Below, in pieces: positions 27,437-34,830 of a stretch of 64,000 nucleotides of DNA. The stretch comes from Gemmatimonadota bacterium (GTDB taxonomy: Bacteria; Gemmatimonadota; Gemmatimonadetes; Gemmatimonadales; Gemmatimonadaceae): assembly GCA_016712265.1 (NCBI GenBank), contig JADJRJ010000031.1:558001-622000 (forward strand), in the 5' to 3' direction. The translations under genes and the position numbers were made by a program. Under the pieces are notes generated by a model. The model saw nothing but the letters and a program-made list of their open reading frames with translations. It searched no databases and had not been told where the DNA came from. Every line of letters starts with the position of its first letter. The stretch's first letter is position 1.

Positions 27437-28885
27437 ATGTCCGAGGTTGCGCCCTATGGCCCGCCCCTCCTGGGGGACCGCGAGTTCGCGTTCCTCCGGG
27501 ACCTGATCATGCGCGCCGCCGGCATCCACCTGACCGACCAGAAGCGCTCCCTCATTGAGGGGCGACTGGCTCGGCGCCTGCGGCACCACGGGTGGCGCGA
27601 CTATGCTCCCTACATTGAGCTGTTGCGAGACGGCGATGGTGATGGGACGGAACTCCGGGAACTCATCAACGCGGTCACGACCAACAAGACCTCGTTCTTC
27701 CGGGAACAGCACCACTTCGACTACCTCCGGACCGACGTCTTCCCGGAGTTCAGTGGGCGCGCGCTGCGAATCTGGAGCGCCGCCAGCTCGACCGGGGAGG
27801 AGCCGTATTCCATTGCGATGACCGCGCGGGATGCCCGCGTGAATGTGGACATCCTTGCGAGCGACATTGACACCAATGTGCTGGAGACCGCACGTGCGGG
27901 CGTCTACCGCGACGAGCGCGTGGCGGACCTGTCGCCCGAGCTGCAGCGCCGGCATTTCCTGCGAGGGGAAGGCGACAAGGCGGGGTTTGTGCGGGTGCGC
28001 CCCGAAGTGCGATCGATGGTCACGTTCCAGCGCATCAACCTGATCGAAGGGTCCTGGCCGGCGTCCGAGTTGTTCGATGTCATCTTCTGCCGCAACGTCA
28101 TCATCTACTTCAACCGCGAGACGCAGGACCTGCTGTTTCGCCGGTTTGCAGAGCGACTCAAGCCTGGTGGCGCGATGATCATCGGCCATTCCGAGAACCT
28201 CTCGTGGTTGTCTGACCTGTACGAGCCCGTCGGCAAGACGGTGTATCGTCGAGTCGGTGGCGCCCCGCGACGTGCGCGGACCACGCGCCCGGTTCTTGAG
28301 GCCATCCGCCCCGCCGTCCCGGCGCCACCCCCACGTCCCGTCGTGCGCATCGAGGCGGGTGGTGTCCATGCGGCCAAGGGCCCGTCCGAGATCCGCACGG
28401 TGCTCGGGTCCTGCGTGGCCGCGTGCGTCTATGACCCGGCCATGCGCGTCGGCGGAATGAACCACTTCATGCTCCCGTCTGGGGACAGCGCGGATCGTCC
28501 GGCGCGGTATGGCGTGCACGCGATGGAATTGCTGATCAACCAAGTGATGAAGCTGGGGGGTGAGCGCAGCCGCCTGCGCGCGAAGGTCTTTGGTGGGGCG
28601 GCCGTGATTCGCGCCCTCAAGAGCGGGGCGGATGTGGGGCGCAAGAACAGTGAATTCATCCGCGCGTTCCTCGCGGCGGAACGCATCCCGATCGAGGCCG
28701 AGCAACTCGAGGGCGACCAGCCGCTCGAGGTCCGGTTCCAGACGGATACGGCCAAGGCACGGGTGCGCGCGATCGATGCTGAACGCGGTGCGGCCGTCTT
28801 CAAGTCCGAGTTGAAGGTGGCGGCGGCACCAGCACCGAAACCGGCACCGGTTACCGCCGACGAGCTGGATTCGGTCCTCTTCTAG
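27437..28885 (+). CDS. cheR: CheR-CheD fusion: receptor methyltransferase plus deamidase
   Basis: 482 residues. Residues 1-275 are CheR: the N-terminal helical domain (FLRDLIMRAAGIHL), then the SAM-binding fold with WSAASSTGEEPYSIAM and FDVIFCRNVIIYF. After a Pro-rich linker, residues 295-455 are CheD, with catalytic C326 in LGSCVAAC and H343 in MNHFMLP, the 17-residue spacing of the Cys-His pair in Thermotoga CheD. One polypeptide would thus both methylate receptor glutamates and deamidate glutamines. It ends in ADELDSVLF. GGAG lies about nine bases before the ATG. Confidence 0.95.
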   Translation: MSEVAPYGPPLLGDREFAFLRDLIMRAAGIHLTDQKRSLIEGRLARRLRHHGWRDYAPYIELLRDGDGDGTELRELINAVTTNKTSFFREQHHFDYLRTDVFPEFSGRALRIWSAASSTGEEPYSIAMTARDARVNVDILASDIDTNVLETARAGVYRDERVADLSPELQRRHFLRGEGDKAGFVRVRPEVRSMVTFQRINLIEGSWPASELFDVIFCRNVIIYFNRETQDLLFRRFAERLKPGGAMIIGHSENLSWLSDLYEPVGKTVYRRVGGAPRRARTTRPVLEAIRPAVPAPPPRPVVRIEAGGVHAAKGPSEIRTVLGSCVAACVYDPAMRVGGMNHFMLPSGDSADRPARYGVHAMELLINQVMKLGGERSRLRAKVFGGAAVIRALKSGADVGRKNSEFIRAFLAAERIPIEAEQLEGDQPLEVRFQTDTAKARVRAIDAERGAAVFKSELKVAAAPAPKPAPVTADELDSVLF

Positions 28886-28900
28886 TCACTCTGGGTCCCC

Positions 28901-29455
28901 ATGAATGTGTCGCACGTGACCGATCCCGAAGTCCTCCGCGCTCGCGCCCTCGCCCTGCACCAGAACGTGCAGGGGGCGCTGCAGGAGCAGTTCCATGAGT
29001 CCCTGCAGGATCTGCAGCAGCTGCGTAGTCTGCTCGGCGACGCCACCGGCAAGCTGAGCGCGGCGTTCCAGACGATGATCCACCAGGCCAAGGCCCAGCG
29101 CGCGGCGGCGACCGCGCTCGAGTCCGTCGCCGGCGTCGAGGCGGTGCGCGAGGTGAAGGAGCTGGCCGAAGAAATCACGCGGGGCTCGCTGATGGTGGTG
29201 CAGAGCCTGCAGTTCGAGGACATGGCGACGCAGCTCCTGACACATGTGGACCGCCGCTTGTCCTGGCTGGAAGCCTACGCACGTGAAGCAGCCCCCCTCC
29301 AGACGGCCGTGAGCGGTGAAGTGGTCGGCATTACCCGGCTCGACTTTTCGGCCGTGGAGGAGCGCCTCGCCGTCCGCCAGCTGGAAAAGGCCGCGTGGAG
29401 CCGGAAGGCCGTCCAGCAGGAATCGCTCGATGAGGGCGACATCGAACTCTTCTGA
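28901..29455 (+). CDS. cheZ: CheZ-like CheY-P phosphatase
   Basis: 184 residues, nearly all helical, with coiled-coil-forming stretches between 25 and 125. The decisive feature is SLQFEDMATQ: D107 and Q111 have the D-x3-Q spacing of the catalytic pair of Escherichia coli CheZ (D143 and Q147), and the flanking aromatic and hydrophobic pattern is similar. The C-terminus DEGDIELF also resembles the CheY-binding tail of CheZ (VDDLLDSLGF). It should therefore be a four-helix-bundle dimer that speeds CheY-P hydrolysis. It is shorter than the 214-residue E. coli protein. The call is from motif reading only. Confidence 0.8.
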   Translation: MNVSHVTDPEVLRARALALHQNVQGALQEQFHESLQDLQQLRSLLGDATGKLSAAFQTMIHQAKAQRAAATALESVAGVEAVREVKELAEEITRGSLMVVQSLQFEDMATQLLTHVDRRLSWLEAYAREAAPLQTAVSGEVVGITRLDFSAVEERLAVRQLEKAAWSRKAVQQESLDEGDIELF

Positions 29456-29462
29456 GGGTACC

Positions 29463-30536
29463 ATGTCCCGAATCCACGTCTTCGTCGTCGATGACTCTGC
29501 CCTCATGCGGCAGCTGCTCACGACCATCCTCTCCCGCGACCCGGAGATCCAGGTGGTCGGGCAGGGGGCCGACCCCGTCTCTGCCTGGCGACGGATGAAG
29601 GAGATCGAGCGCATCGACGTGTTGACGCTGGATGTCGAGATGCCCCGCATGGACGGGCTCACCTTTCTCGACAAGTTGATGCAGGCGCGCCCCCTGCCGG
29701 TGGTGATGGTCTCCTCGCTCACCGAACGCGGGTGTGCCACCACGCTGCGCGCCCTCGAGCTCGGCGCGGTGGATTTTGTCACCAAACCCAAGTTGGACCT
29801 CACCCACGGGACCCATGAGCTGGGCGAAGAGATCATCGCAAAGGTGAAGGCGGCGGCACGTGCCCGGATCCGGCGACGCGCCGCATCGAGCACGCCGGTG
29901 GCGCGCGTGGAGACCAAGGCGCCCCAGTGGACCGGTGCCGCGTTTGCTGAGGCAACGCACCGCGTGATGTGCATTGGCGCATCCACGGGAGGCACCGAGG
30001 CGCTGCGCGTCGTCCTGACCCAATTGCCGGCGAATGCGCCAGGGATCGTGATCGCCCAGCACATGCCGGAGCGGTTCACCAAGTCGTTCGCCGACCGGCT
30101 CAACACCCTGTGCCAGATCCAGGTCAAGGAGGCCGAGGACGGGGATCGGGTCGTGCCCGGTCTCGCGCTGCTCGCCCCAGGAAACTTCCACATGCGCGTG
30201 ATCCGCAGCGGCGCAGAGTATCGCGTGCGCCTGTCGCAGGACCCGCCCGTGAATCGACATCGCCCGTCGGTGGATGCCCTGTTCGACTCCTGCGCGACGT
30301 CCATCGGCCCCAATGCCATCGCCATCATGCTCACGGGGATGGGAGACGATGGTGCCCGCGGCATGAAGGCCATGCGCGACTCCGGCGCCCGCACCATCGC
30401 CCAGGATGAGGAAACGTGCGTCGTCTTCGGGATGCCGCGCGTGGCCATCGAAATGGGGGGGGTCGAGGAAATCCACCCCCTGGAAGAAATTGCCGATGTC
30501 GCCTTGCGCATGGCAATCGGCGCCGTGCGATCGTAG
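29463..30536 (+). CDS. cheB: Receptor methylesterase/deamidase CheB
   Basis: 357 residues from an ATG with GAGGG six bases upstream. An N-terminal receiver with phospho-acceptor D57 is joined by a linker to the methylesterase domain, whose triad is visible as S174 in GASTGG, H200 in QHMP and D296 in GMGDDG. Phosphorylated CheB removes methyl groups from the MCP, opposing the CheR half of the upstream fusion. It begins eight bases after the cheZ-like gene. Length and order of domains are typical. Confidence 0.97.
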   Translation: MSRIHVFVVDDSALMRQLLTTILSRDPEIQVVGQGADPVSAWRRMKEIERIDVLTLDVEMPRMDGLTFLDKLMQARPLPVVMVSSLTERGCATTLRALELGAVDFVTKPKLDLTHGTHELGEEIIAKVKAAARARIRRRAASSTPVARVETKAPQWTGAAFAEATHRVMCIGASTGGTEALRVVLTQLPANAPGIVIAQHMPERFTKSFADRLNTLCQIQVKEAEDGDRVVPGLALLAPGNFHMRVIRSGAEYRVRLSQDPPVNRHRPSVDALFDSCATSIGPNAIAIMLTGMGDDGARGMKAMRDSGARTIAQDEETCVVFGMPRVAIEMGGVEEIHPLEEIADVALRMAIGAVRS

Positions 30537-30607
30537 CTCATAACCTTGGACCCCGTTCCGATACTCCTTGGAAGAACCCAAGTCTCTGGCTGTCTTCCAC
30601 CCCCGCG

Positions 30608-31942
30608 ATGAAGATCCTGATCGCCGAGGACGACCTCGTCACCCGCGAGCTGCTCAAGCGCATCCTGAGCCATATGGCCGACGAGATTGTCGAGGCCGGC
30701 GACGGGATCGAGGCGTTGGAGAAGCTGGAAACGGAGGACCCGGACTTCCTGTTCACTGACCTGCAGATGCCCGAGCTGGACGGTCGGGCATTGCTGGAGG
30801 CCATCCGCAACTCGAAGGAACACAGCGAGATGCCGGTGGTGTGCATGTCGGCGGTGAAGGACAAGGACGAGGTCACGGCCCTGCTCGCGTTAGGCATCCA
30901 GGACTATATCCTCAAGCCGATCCGGCCCGCGGAAGTGCACGACCGCTTCCGCAAGGTGATTGCGCAGCACAGCGGGTGGCGCAAGCGACAGGTGGCCGGT
31001 GGGAACACCGTGCTGCTCCTGGTGGACCCGGATCCCAACTTCCGCGAGTTCGTCAAGCCATTCCTCGAAGGACACTTCACCGTCATCGAGGCGGTGTCCG
31101 GCGCGCACGCACTGCGCCTCTTCAAGGAGTCGGAGCTGAAGCCGACGCTCGTGGTCACCGCGCTCGGTCTCCCGCTGGTGAATGAGATCCAGCTGTCAAA
31201 CCTGCTGATGAAGATGGCCGTGGACACTCGGGTGACGGCGCCGACGTTCTGGCTCTGTGCCGACGACGACGACGCCCTGAGTCCCAAACACGTGAATTTC
31301 GCCGGGCAGATTCGGCGCTCGTTTGTGCCGGAGTCGTTCACCGCCGAGCTGCAGCGCACGCTGCTGCACGGAACCTCCCCGGGCGACCGCCTCAAGGCGC
31401 ATTTCGCGGACGGGGCCCGTCGCTGGTCGCTCACCGCGACGCGCCAGACCCTCGGGGTCATGTCCGGCCAGGAGGTCACGGCCATTTCTGCCAAGAAGGC
31501 CCAACCCCTGGTTGATGGGGTCGCCGGACGAATTCAGCTGTCAAACGCCGACGCCCGCATCCAAATCCTGATTGCCTGCCCCAAGGAGGATGCGGTGGCC
31601 CTGGCCAGCAAGGTGTTGCGCCGGGAAGCCACGATCGAGACCGGCGGCGCCGACGTCTTCGGTGAATTGAGCAACACCATCGCGGGACGGGCCCGCGCCG
31701 CCCTCATGGAGCAGGGCTTCGACCTGGCGCTGTCCCTCCCGGAGATTGTCACCGACTTCATGTTGGAGCCGGCCGCGACCTGGGACCTCGCCGACTGGTT
31801 CGAGACCATGTCCGGCAATCGCTTCTTCGTCGCGATGGCGGTCGAAAGCCTCGGGGGCGGCGGGAGTTCCGGCACCCCGGGCGCGGTCCCGGTCGCGACC
31901 CCGGCGTCGGGGAGCAACGACGTCGACGACGCGCTATTCTAG
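30608..31942 (+). CDS. Receiver-receiver-CheX fusion protein
   Basis: 444 residues. Residues 1-120 are a good receiver domain (IAEDDLVTRELL, TDLQMPELDG, ILKPIRP). Residues 130-250 look like a second receiver with weakened motifs (LLLVDPDPNFREF). Residues 255-425 resemble CheX of the CheC/CheX/FliY phosphatase family: FGELSNTIAGRARAAL has the E-x2-N signature at E353 and N356. The tail is DVDDALF, strikingly close to the CheY-binding end of CheZ. It could dephosphorylate its own receiver or CheY. The CheX call rests on the signature and surrounding helix; the receiver assignment is firm. It is last in the operon. Confidence 0.75.
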   Translation: MKILIAEDDLVTRELLKRILSHMADEIVEAGDGIEALEKLETEDPDFLFTDLQMPELDGRALLEAIRNSKEHSEMPVVCMSAVKDKDEVTALLALGIQDYILKPIRPAEVHDRFRKVIAQHSGWRKRQVAGGNTVLLLVDPDPNFREFVKPFLEGHFTVIEAVSGAHALRLFKESELKPTLVVTALGLPLVNEIQLSNLLMKMAVDTRVTAPTFWLCADDDDALSPKHVNFAGQIRRSFVPESFTAELQRTLLHGTSPGDRLKAHFADGARRWSLTATRQTLGVMSGQEVTAISAKKAQPLVDGVAGRIQLSNADARIQILIACPKEDAVALASKVLRREATIETGGADVFGELSNTIAGRARAALMEQGFDLALSLPEIVTDFMLEPAATWDLADWFETMSGNRFFVAMAVESLGGGGSSGTPGAVPVATPASGSNDVDDALF

Positions 31943-31956
31943 CCCGCACGAGAAAA

Positions 31957-31981
31957 GGGCCCCGCAACCATCACGGGGCCC
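31957..31981. terminator. Hairpin ending the chemotaxis operon
   Basis: Eight-base stem GGGCCCCG/CGGGGCCC (31957-31964 with 31974-31981) 15 bases after the last chemotaxis stop and before the convergent outer-membrane gene. A four-A run precedes it, so it could work better on the minus strand. Confidence 0.65.
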
Positions 31982-32005
31982 CACATCCCATCGGGCGTCG
32001 GACAG

Positions 32006-32803
32006 CTATCGCGACCACCCGACGTCGAAGGCGATCCACTGCTTGTGCCACTGGTCTCGGCTACCGGGCAGGGCCCCTGCGACCCGGGTGTTCTGCCCCG
32101 AGGGGCTCAGCTGGACGTGCGCCGACGGTGTGATCACGAGGCCAAGGACGCTGAAGGAGGTCGCCGCCCCGACGTCGACGTGAGTCAGCCCAGATTGGTT
32201 GAAGTTGTAGAACGCGTCGCCGACGTCGGCCTGCTCCTGCCCTGCCGACCACCCGGCGATCCCGGTGAGACTCACGGTTCGACTGCCCATGGAGAAGCCG
32301 CGGGCGATGGCCCCCTCCAGGTACCACCCACCCACGATGCCGACGTCCCGATAGGCGGTCAGAGACGGCGAAAACGGGATGGAGTCCGCTCGATAACTCG
32401 CCCAAACCTCGTCGGTGTCGTAAACGTCTGAAACTACCGAACTGAGCGAGTTGAAACGGTAGCCGACCCACCCGGAAGCAAGGGTCCCAAAGCCGAACGA
32501 GCGCCCCCATTGCGCGGTGAGGTCCCACTCATTCAACCCGACGTGGGTGCCGCCCTGACGAAGAGCATTGGGCGATGACGCGGTCGTGGGCTCCACGTTC
32601 CCCCACGCGGCGACGCTGAAGGTCCCGGCCACTCCCGCGTGCGCGAGGTTCAGGCGCGGCTGAACGACCGAGGCGTTAGTGAAGGTGATGCCACGCCAGA
32701 CATAGTGCGAGGCGCCGGTCGCGCCGGCACCCAAGGTGGTCTGGGCCTCCCCCGCAATGGGCAGTAAGGCGAGCAGGGGGATTCCGACGAGTCGTAAGGA
32801 CAT
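32006..32803 (-). CDS. Predicted outer-membrane beta-barrel protein
   Basis: 265 residues with a clear signal peptide (MSLRLVGIPLLALLPIAGEAQ). The mature part consists of alternating amphipathic beta strands (GATGASHYVWRGITFTNAS, GTFSVAAWGNVE, LTAQWGRSFGFGTLASGWVGYRF) typical of a small outer-membrane barrel; SHYVWRGI near the start recalls the TorF/putative-porin family. The final strand ends in WSR rather than the usual Phe, which weakens an exact barrel claim. It converges on the chemotaxis operon and has no operon partner. A transport role is likely but the substrate is unknown. Confidence 0.65.
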   Translation of the reverse strand: MSLRLVGIPLLALLPIAGEAQTTLGAGATGASHYVWRGITFTNASVVQPRLNLAHAGVAGTFSVAAWGNVEPTTASSPNALRQGGTHVGLNEWDLTAQWGRSFGFGTLASGWVGYRFNSLSSVVSDVYDTDEVWASYRADSIPFSPSLTAYRDVGIVGGWYLEGAIARGFSMGSRTVSLTGIAGWSAGQEQADVGDAFYNFNQSGLTHVDVGAATSFSVLGLVITPSAHVQLSPSGQNTRVAGALPGSRDQWHKQWIAFDVGWSR

Positions 32804-32916
32804 AGGTCGCGAGGGGTGGAGGTTGCCAGCCCTTGCGATTCTCGACCGTTCAGGCCCCCTCGCTTGATCCCGAAAATTGCGCGGCGCCCGCGCCCCCGCA
32901 TGGAGACAAACAAAAC

Positions 32917-32943
32917 GGGCCCGCGCCGTGACGGCGCAGGCCC
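32917..32943 (-). terminator. Terminator of the OmpR-type regulator gene
   Basis: Twelve-base stem with one mismatch (32917-32928 with 32932-32943), three-base loop, 21 bases past the minus-strand stop, followed on that strand by GTTTTGTTTG. Confidence 0.8.
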
Positions 32944-32964
32944 TATGGCAGCGGTGTGGCGACC

Positions 32965-33663
32965 TCAGCCCGCTTTGATCATGTAGCCAACCCCACGCAC
33001 CGTGTGCACCAAGGGCTGCTCGGAATCCTGGTCCACCTTCTTTCGAAGGTAGTTGATGTAGACGTCCACGATGTTCGTGGAAGGATCCAGATCCTGCTTC
33101 CAGACGGCGCGGCTGATCTCGTCGCGACCGACCGCCTCGCCGGCCCGGCGCGCCAGGAACTCGAGGAGGGCGTATTCCTTTTGGGTCAGGGCGACCAGCC
33201 GATTGCCGCGGCGGACTTCGCGGGTGAGAGGGTCGATCGTGAGATCCGCGACAATGATCTGTGCAGCGGCGGCCTGAAGCGACGAACGCCGGAGCAGGGC
33301 GCGCACCCTGGCCAGGAGCTCCTCGAGGTCAAATGGCTTGCTCAGGAAGTCATCTGCGCCGGCGTCCAGCCCTTCGACGCGATCGGTCACAGTGTCTCGT
33401 GCCGTGAGCATGAGCAGGGGTACTTGAATGCCGCGGCTGCGTAGCTCCCGGGCGATGTCCATGCCCGACCTCTTCGGCAACCCGACATCCAGCACGACGA
33501 GGTCAATCCCGGGCTCGGAGGCTTTGGCGAGCCCCTCCTCGCCGTCCATGGCAATGACGACATCGTGCCCAGCTGCCGAGAGGGCCTGGTTGAGAAGATC
33601 AACGACCTCGCGTCGATCTTCGACGACGAGGACGCGCCCAGCGGGGTCTTTGGAAGCTGTCAT
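32965..33663 (-). CDS. OmpR/PhoB-family response regulator
   Basis: 232 residues: receiver (VLVVEDRREV, VVLDVGLPKRSG, LSKPF) plus winged-helix DNA-binding domain with the OmpR signature (LTQKEYALLEFLARR, NIVDVYINYLRKKV, VRGVGYMIKAG). It is a transcription regulator activated by phosphorylation. No sensor kinase gene is adjacent, so its partner must be elsewhere. The start ATG follows a long leader without an obvious Shine-Dalgarno sequence. Confidence 0.93.
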   Translation of the reverse strand: MTASKDPAGRVLVVEDRREVVDLLNQALSAAGHDVVIAMDGEEGLAKASEPGIDLVVLDVGLPKRSGMDIARELRSRGIQVPLLMLTARDTVTDRVEGLDAGADDFLSKPFDLEELLARVRALLRRSSLQAAAAQIIVADLTIDPLTREVRRGNRLVALTQKEYALLEFLARRAGEAVGRDEISRAVWKQDLDPSTNIVDVYINYLRKKVDQDSEQPLVHTVRGVGYMIKAG

Positions 33664-33974
33664 GCGATCAAGTAAGTGTCACCTTCGGAGTGAATACAGC
33701 GTGCCCGGCTTTGGGGCAAGGGAAACGTTGAACGCGCAAGCTGAAGCAGGCCAATGAATTAGGACGTTCTCAGGTGCAGTGCCTGGCTCCGGCGTCGTTT
33801 CGTCACGACTTGAGGGGCTGCGAACCATTCCAAGTGTCGCCCGATTGTAGGGGGAACTGCAGAAAAATCCATGTGTCCGAGTGAGGCATGGCAGGGTCAT
33901 TGCGGGTATGGCGCTGGACACGCGACCGCACACTGGGTGTGGGACGTGGTCTGGCTTTTCCGAGAGGAGGGGTG
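33664..33974. other. Intergenic stretch between divergent genes
   Basis: 311 bases of lower GC than the surroundings, between the regulator and a divergent gene of unknown function. It should hold both promoters; the regulator may bind here. I see no strong dyad, ORF or RNA structure except a small CACACTGGGTGTG hairpin near 33930. Confidence 0.4.
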
Positions 33975-34514
33975 ATGGACGTCCTCGTGATGCTTGAGGA
34001 TCGCCCCGAACACTCGACGGTGCTCGCGCACGTGAACTCGGTGCCGTCGCCACTCAATTCCGATCGCCCATCGCGCGACGTCGTGACCCTGTATGGGGAT
34101 CCGACGATCGAGCGGCTGGCGATGGCGTTGGCGGCGGCGGTCGAGATGCGGCGCGAGCCCACCGAACGTTCGGACACGATCCGGCACGTCGCGCTCTGGC
34201 CGGAGCGCGGCGCGGTGGGCGATGCGGCCTGGCGCGACCAGCAGACCGGGGGTCTGGTCACGCGTGATGTGCTCATTCCCCTGGAGGTCCTGGATGAGAC
34301 TGCGGGAAGCCTGCTCGATGAGTGCGGGTCATCCTTGCAGCGCATCGTCGCGGGCCTGTCCATGCACGATTGGCCCGAAGGGACCCGTCGCGCCATCAGT
34401 TTCACCCTTTCTTCCACCGTCATCCTCCCCGCGGGGATTGGGGCACGCTCCGATGCGTTCCTCGACTCCTACCGACACGCGGACGGGGTTGGTGTGGACA
34501 CCGAAGGAGATTGA
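33975..34514 (+). CDS. Protein of unknown function
   Basis: 179 residues from an ATG preceded by AGGAGGGG, the clearest Shine-Dalgarno sequence in the window; an earlier in-frame ATG is less likely. No signal peptide or membrane segment. The sequence alternates helices and strands (GDPTIERLAMALAAAVEMRRE, LIPLEVLDETAGSLLDECGSSLQRIVAG) with a final strand pair (AISFTLSSTVILPAG), perhaps one alpha/beta domain. It is divergent from the response regulator and may be its target. No family recognised. Confidence 0.65.
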   Translation: MDVLVMLEDRPEHSTVLAHVNSVPSPLNSDRPSRDVVTLYGDPTIERLAMALAAAVEMRREPTERSDTIRHVALWPERGAVGDAAWRDQQTGGLVTRDVLIPLEVLDETAGSLLDECGSSLQRIVAGLSMHDWPEGTRRAISFTLSSTVILPAGIGARSDAFLDSYRHADGVGVDTEGD

Positions 34515-34830
34515 TCGACAACCTCATCTGTCAGAGTCGAGCTGTTCAGCAGGTCAGCAGGTGAGTGGTACGAGGGCCGTTGGTTGCAGATCGCGTGAGC
34601 GATCGTGCCACCCGCGGCTCTTGTTACATGGATGCCACGCCGGCGCAGCGCGCGCGTGAGCCGGCGCCCTCCGTCCGGCGGACTACCGTCCGCAGGCTGC
34701 GGTCCGCCCTCCGCCCTCCGCCGTCAGCCATCTCCCGTCCCACCACACGTCAGGTAATCCCCCTTGCCGACCCGACCGGCAAGCGCCAGCGTCCCGACCT
34801 ACTGCACCTTCCACGCTGGAGAGGGCTCGC
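34515..34830. other. Leader region before the EF-G2-like gene
   Basis: 316 bases without a credible gene. The last 50 bases contain GGAGAGGG just before the next start. Short GTCCG-type inverted pairs occur around 34670-34720, but none is a convincing terminator or riboswitch. Confidence 0.4.

Noticed and set aside
28886..30823. 645-codon minus-strand frame across the CheZ-like and CheB genes
   Set aside because: It is antisense to genes with intact catalytic motifs and shows no family pattern.
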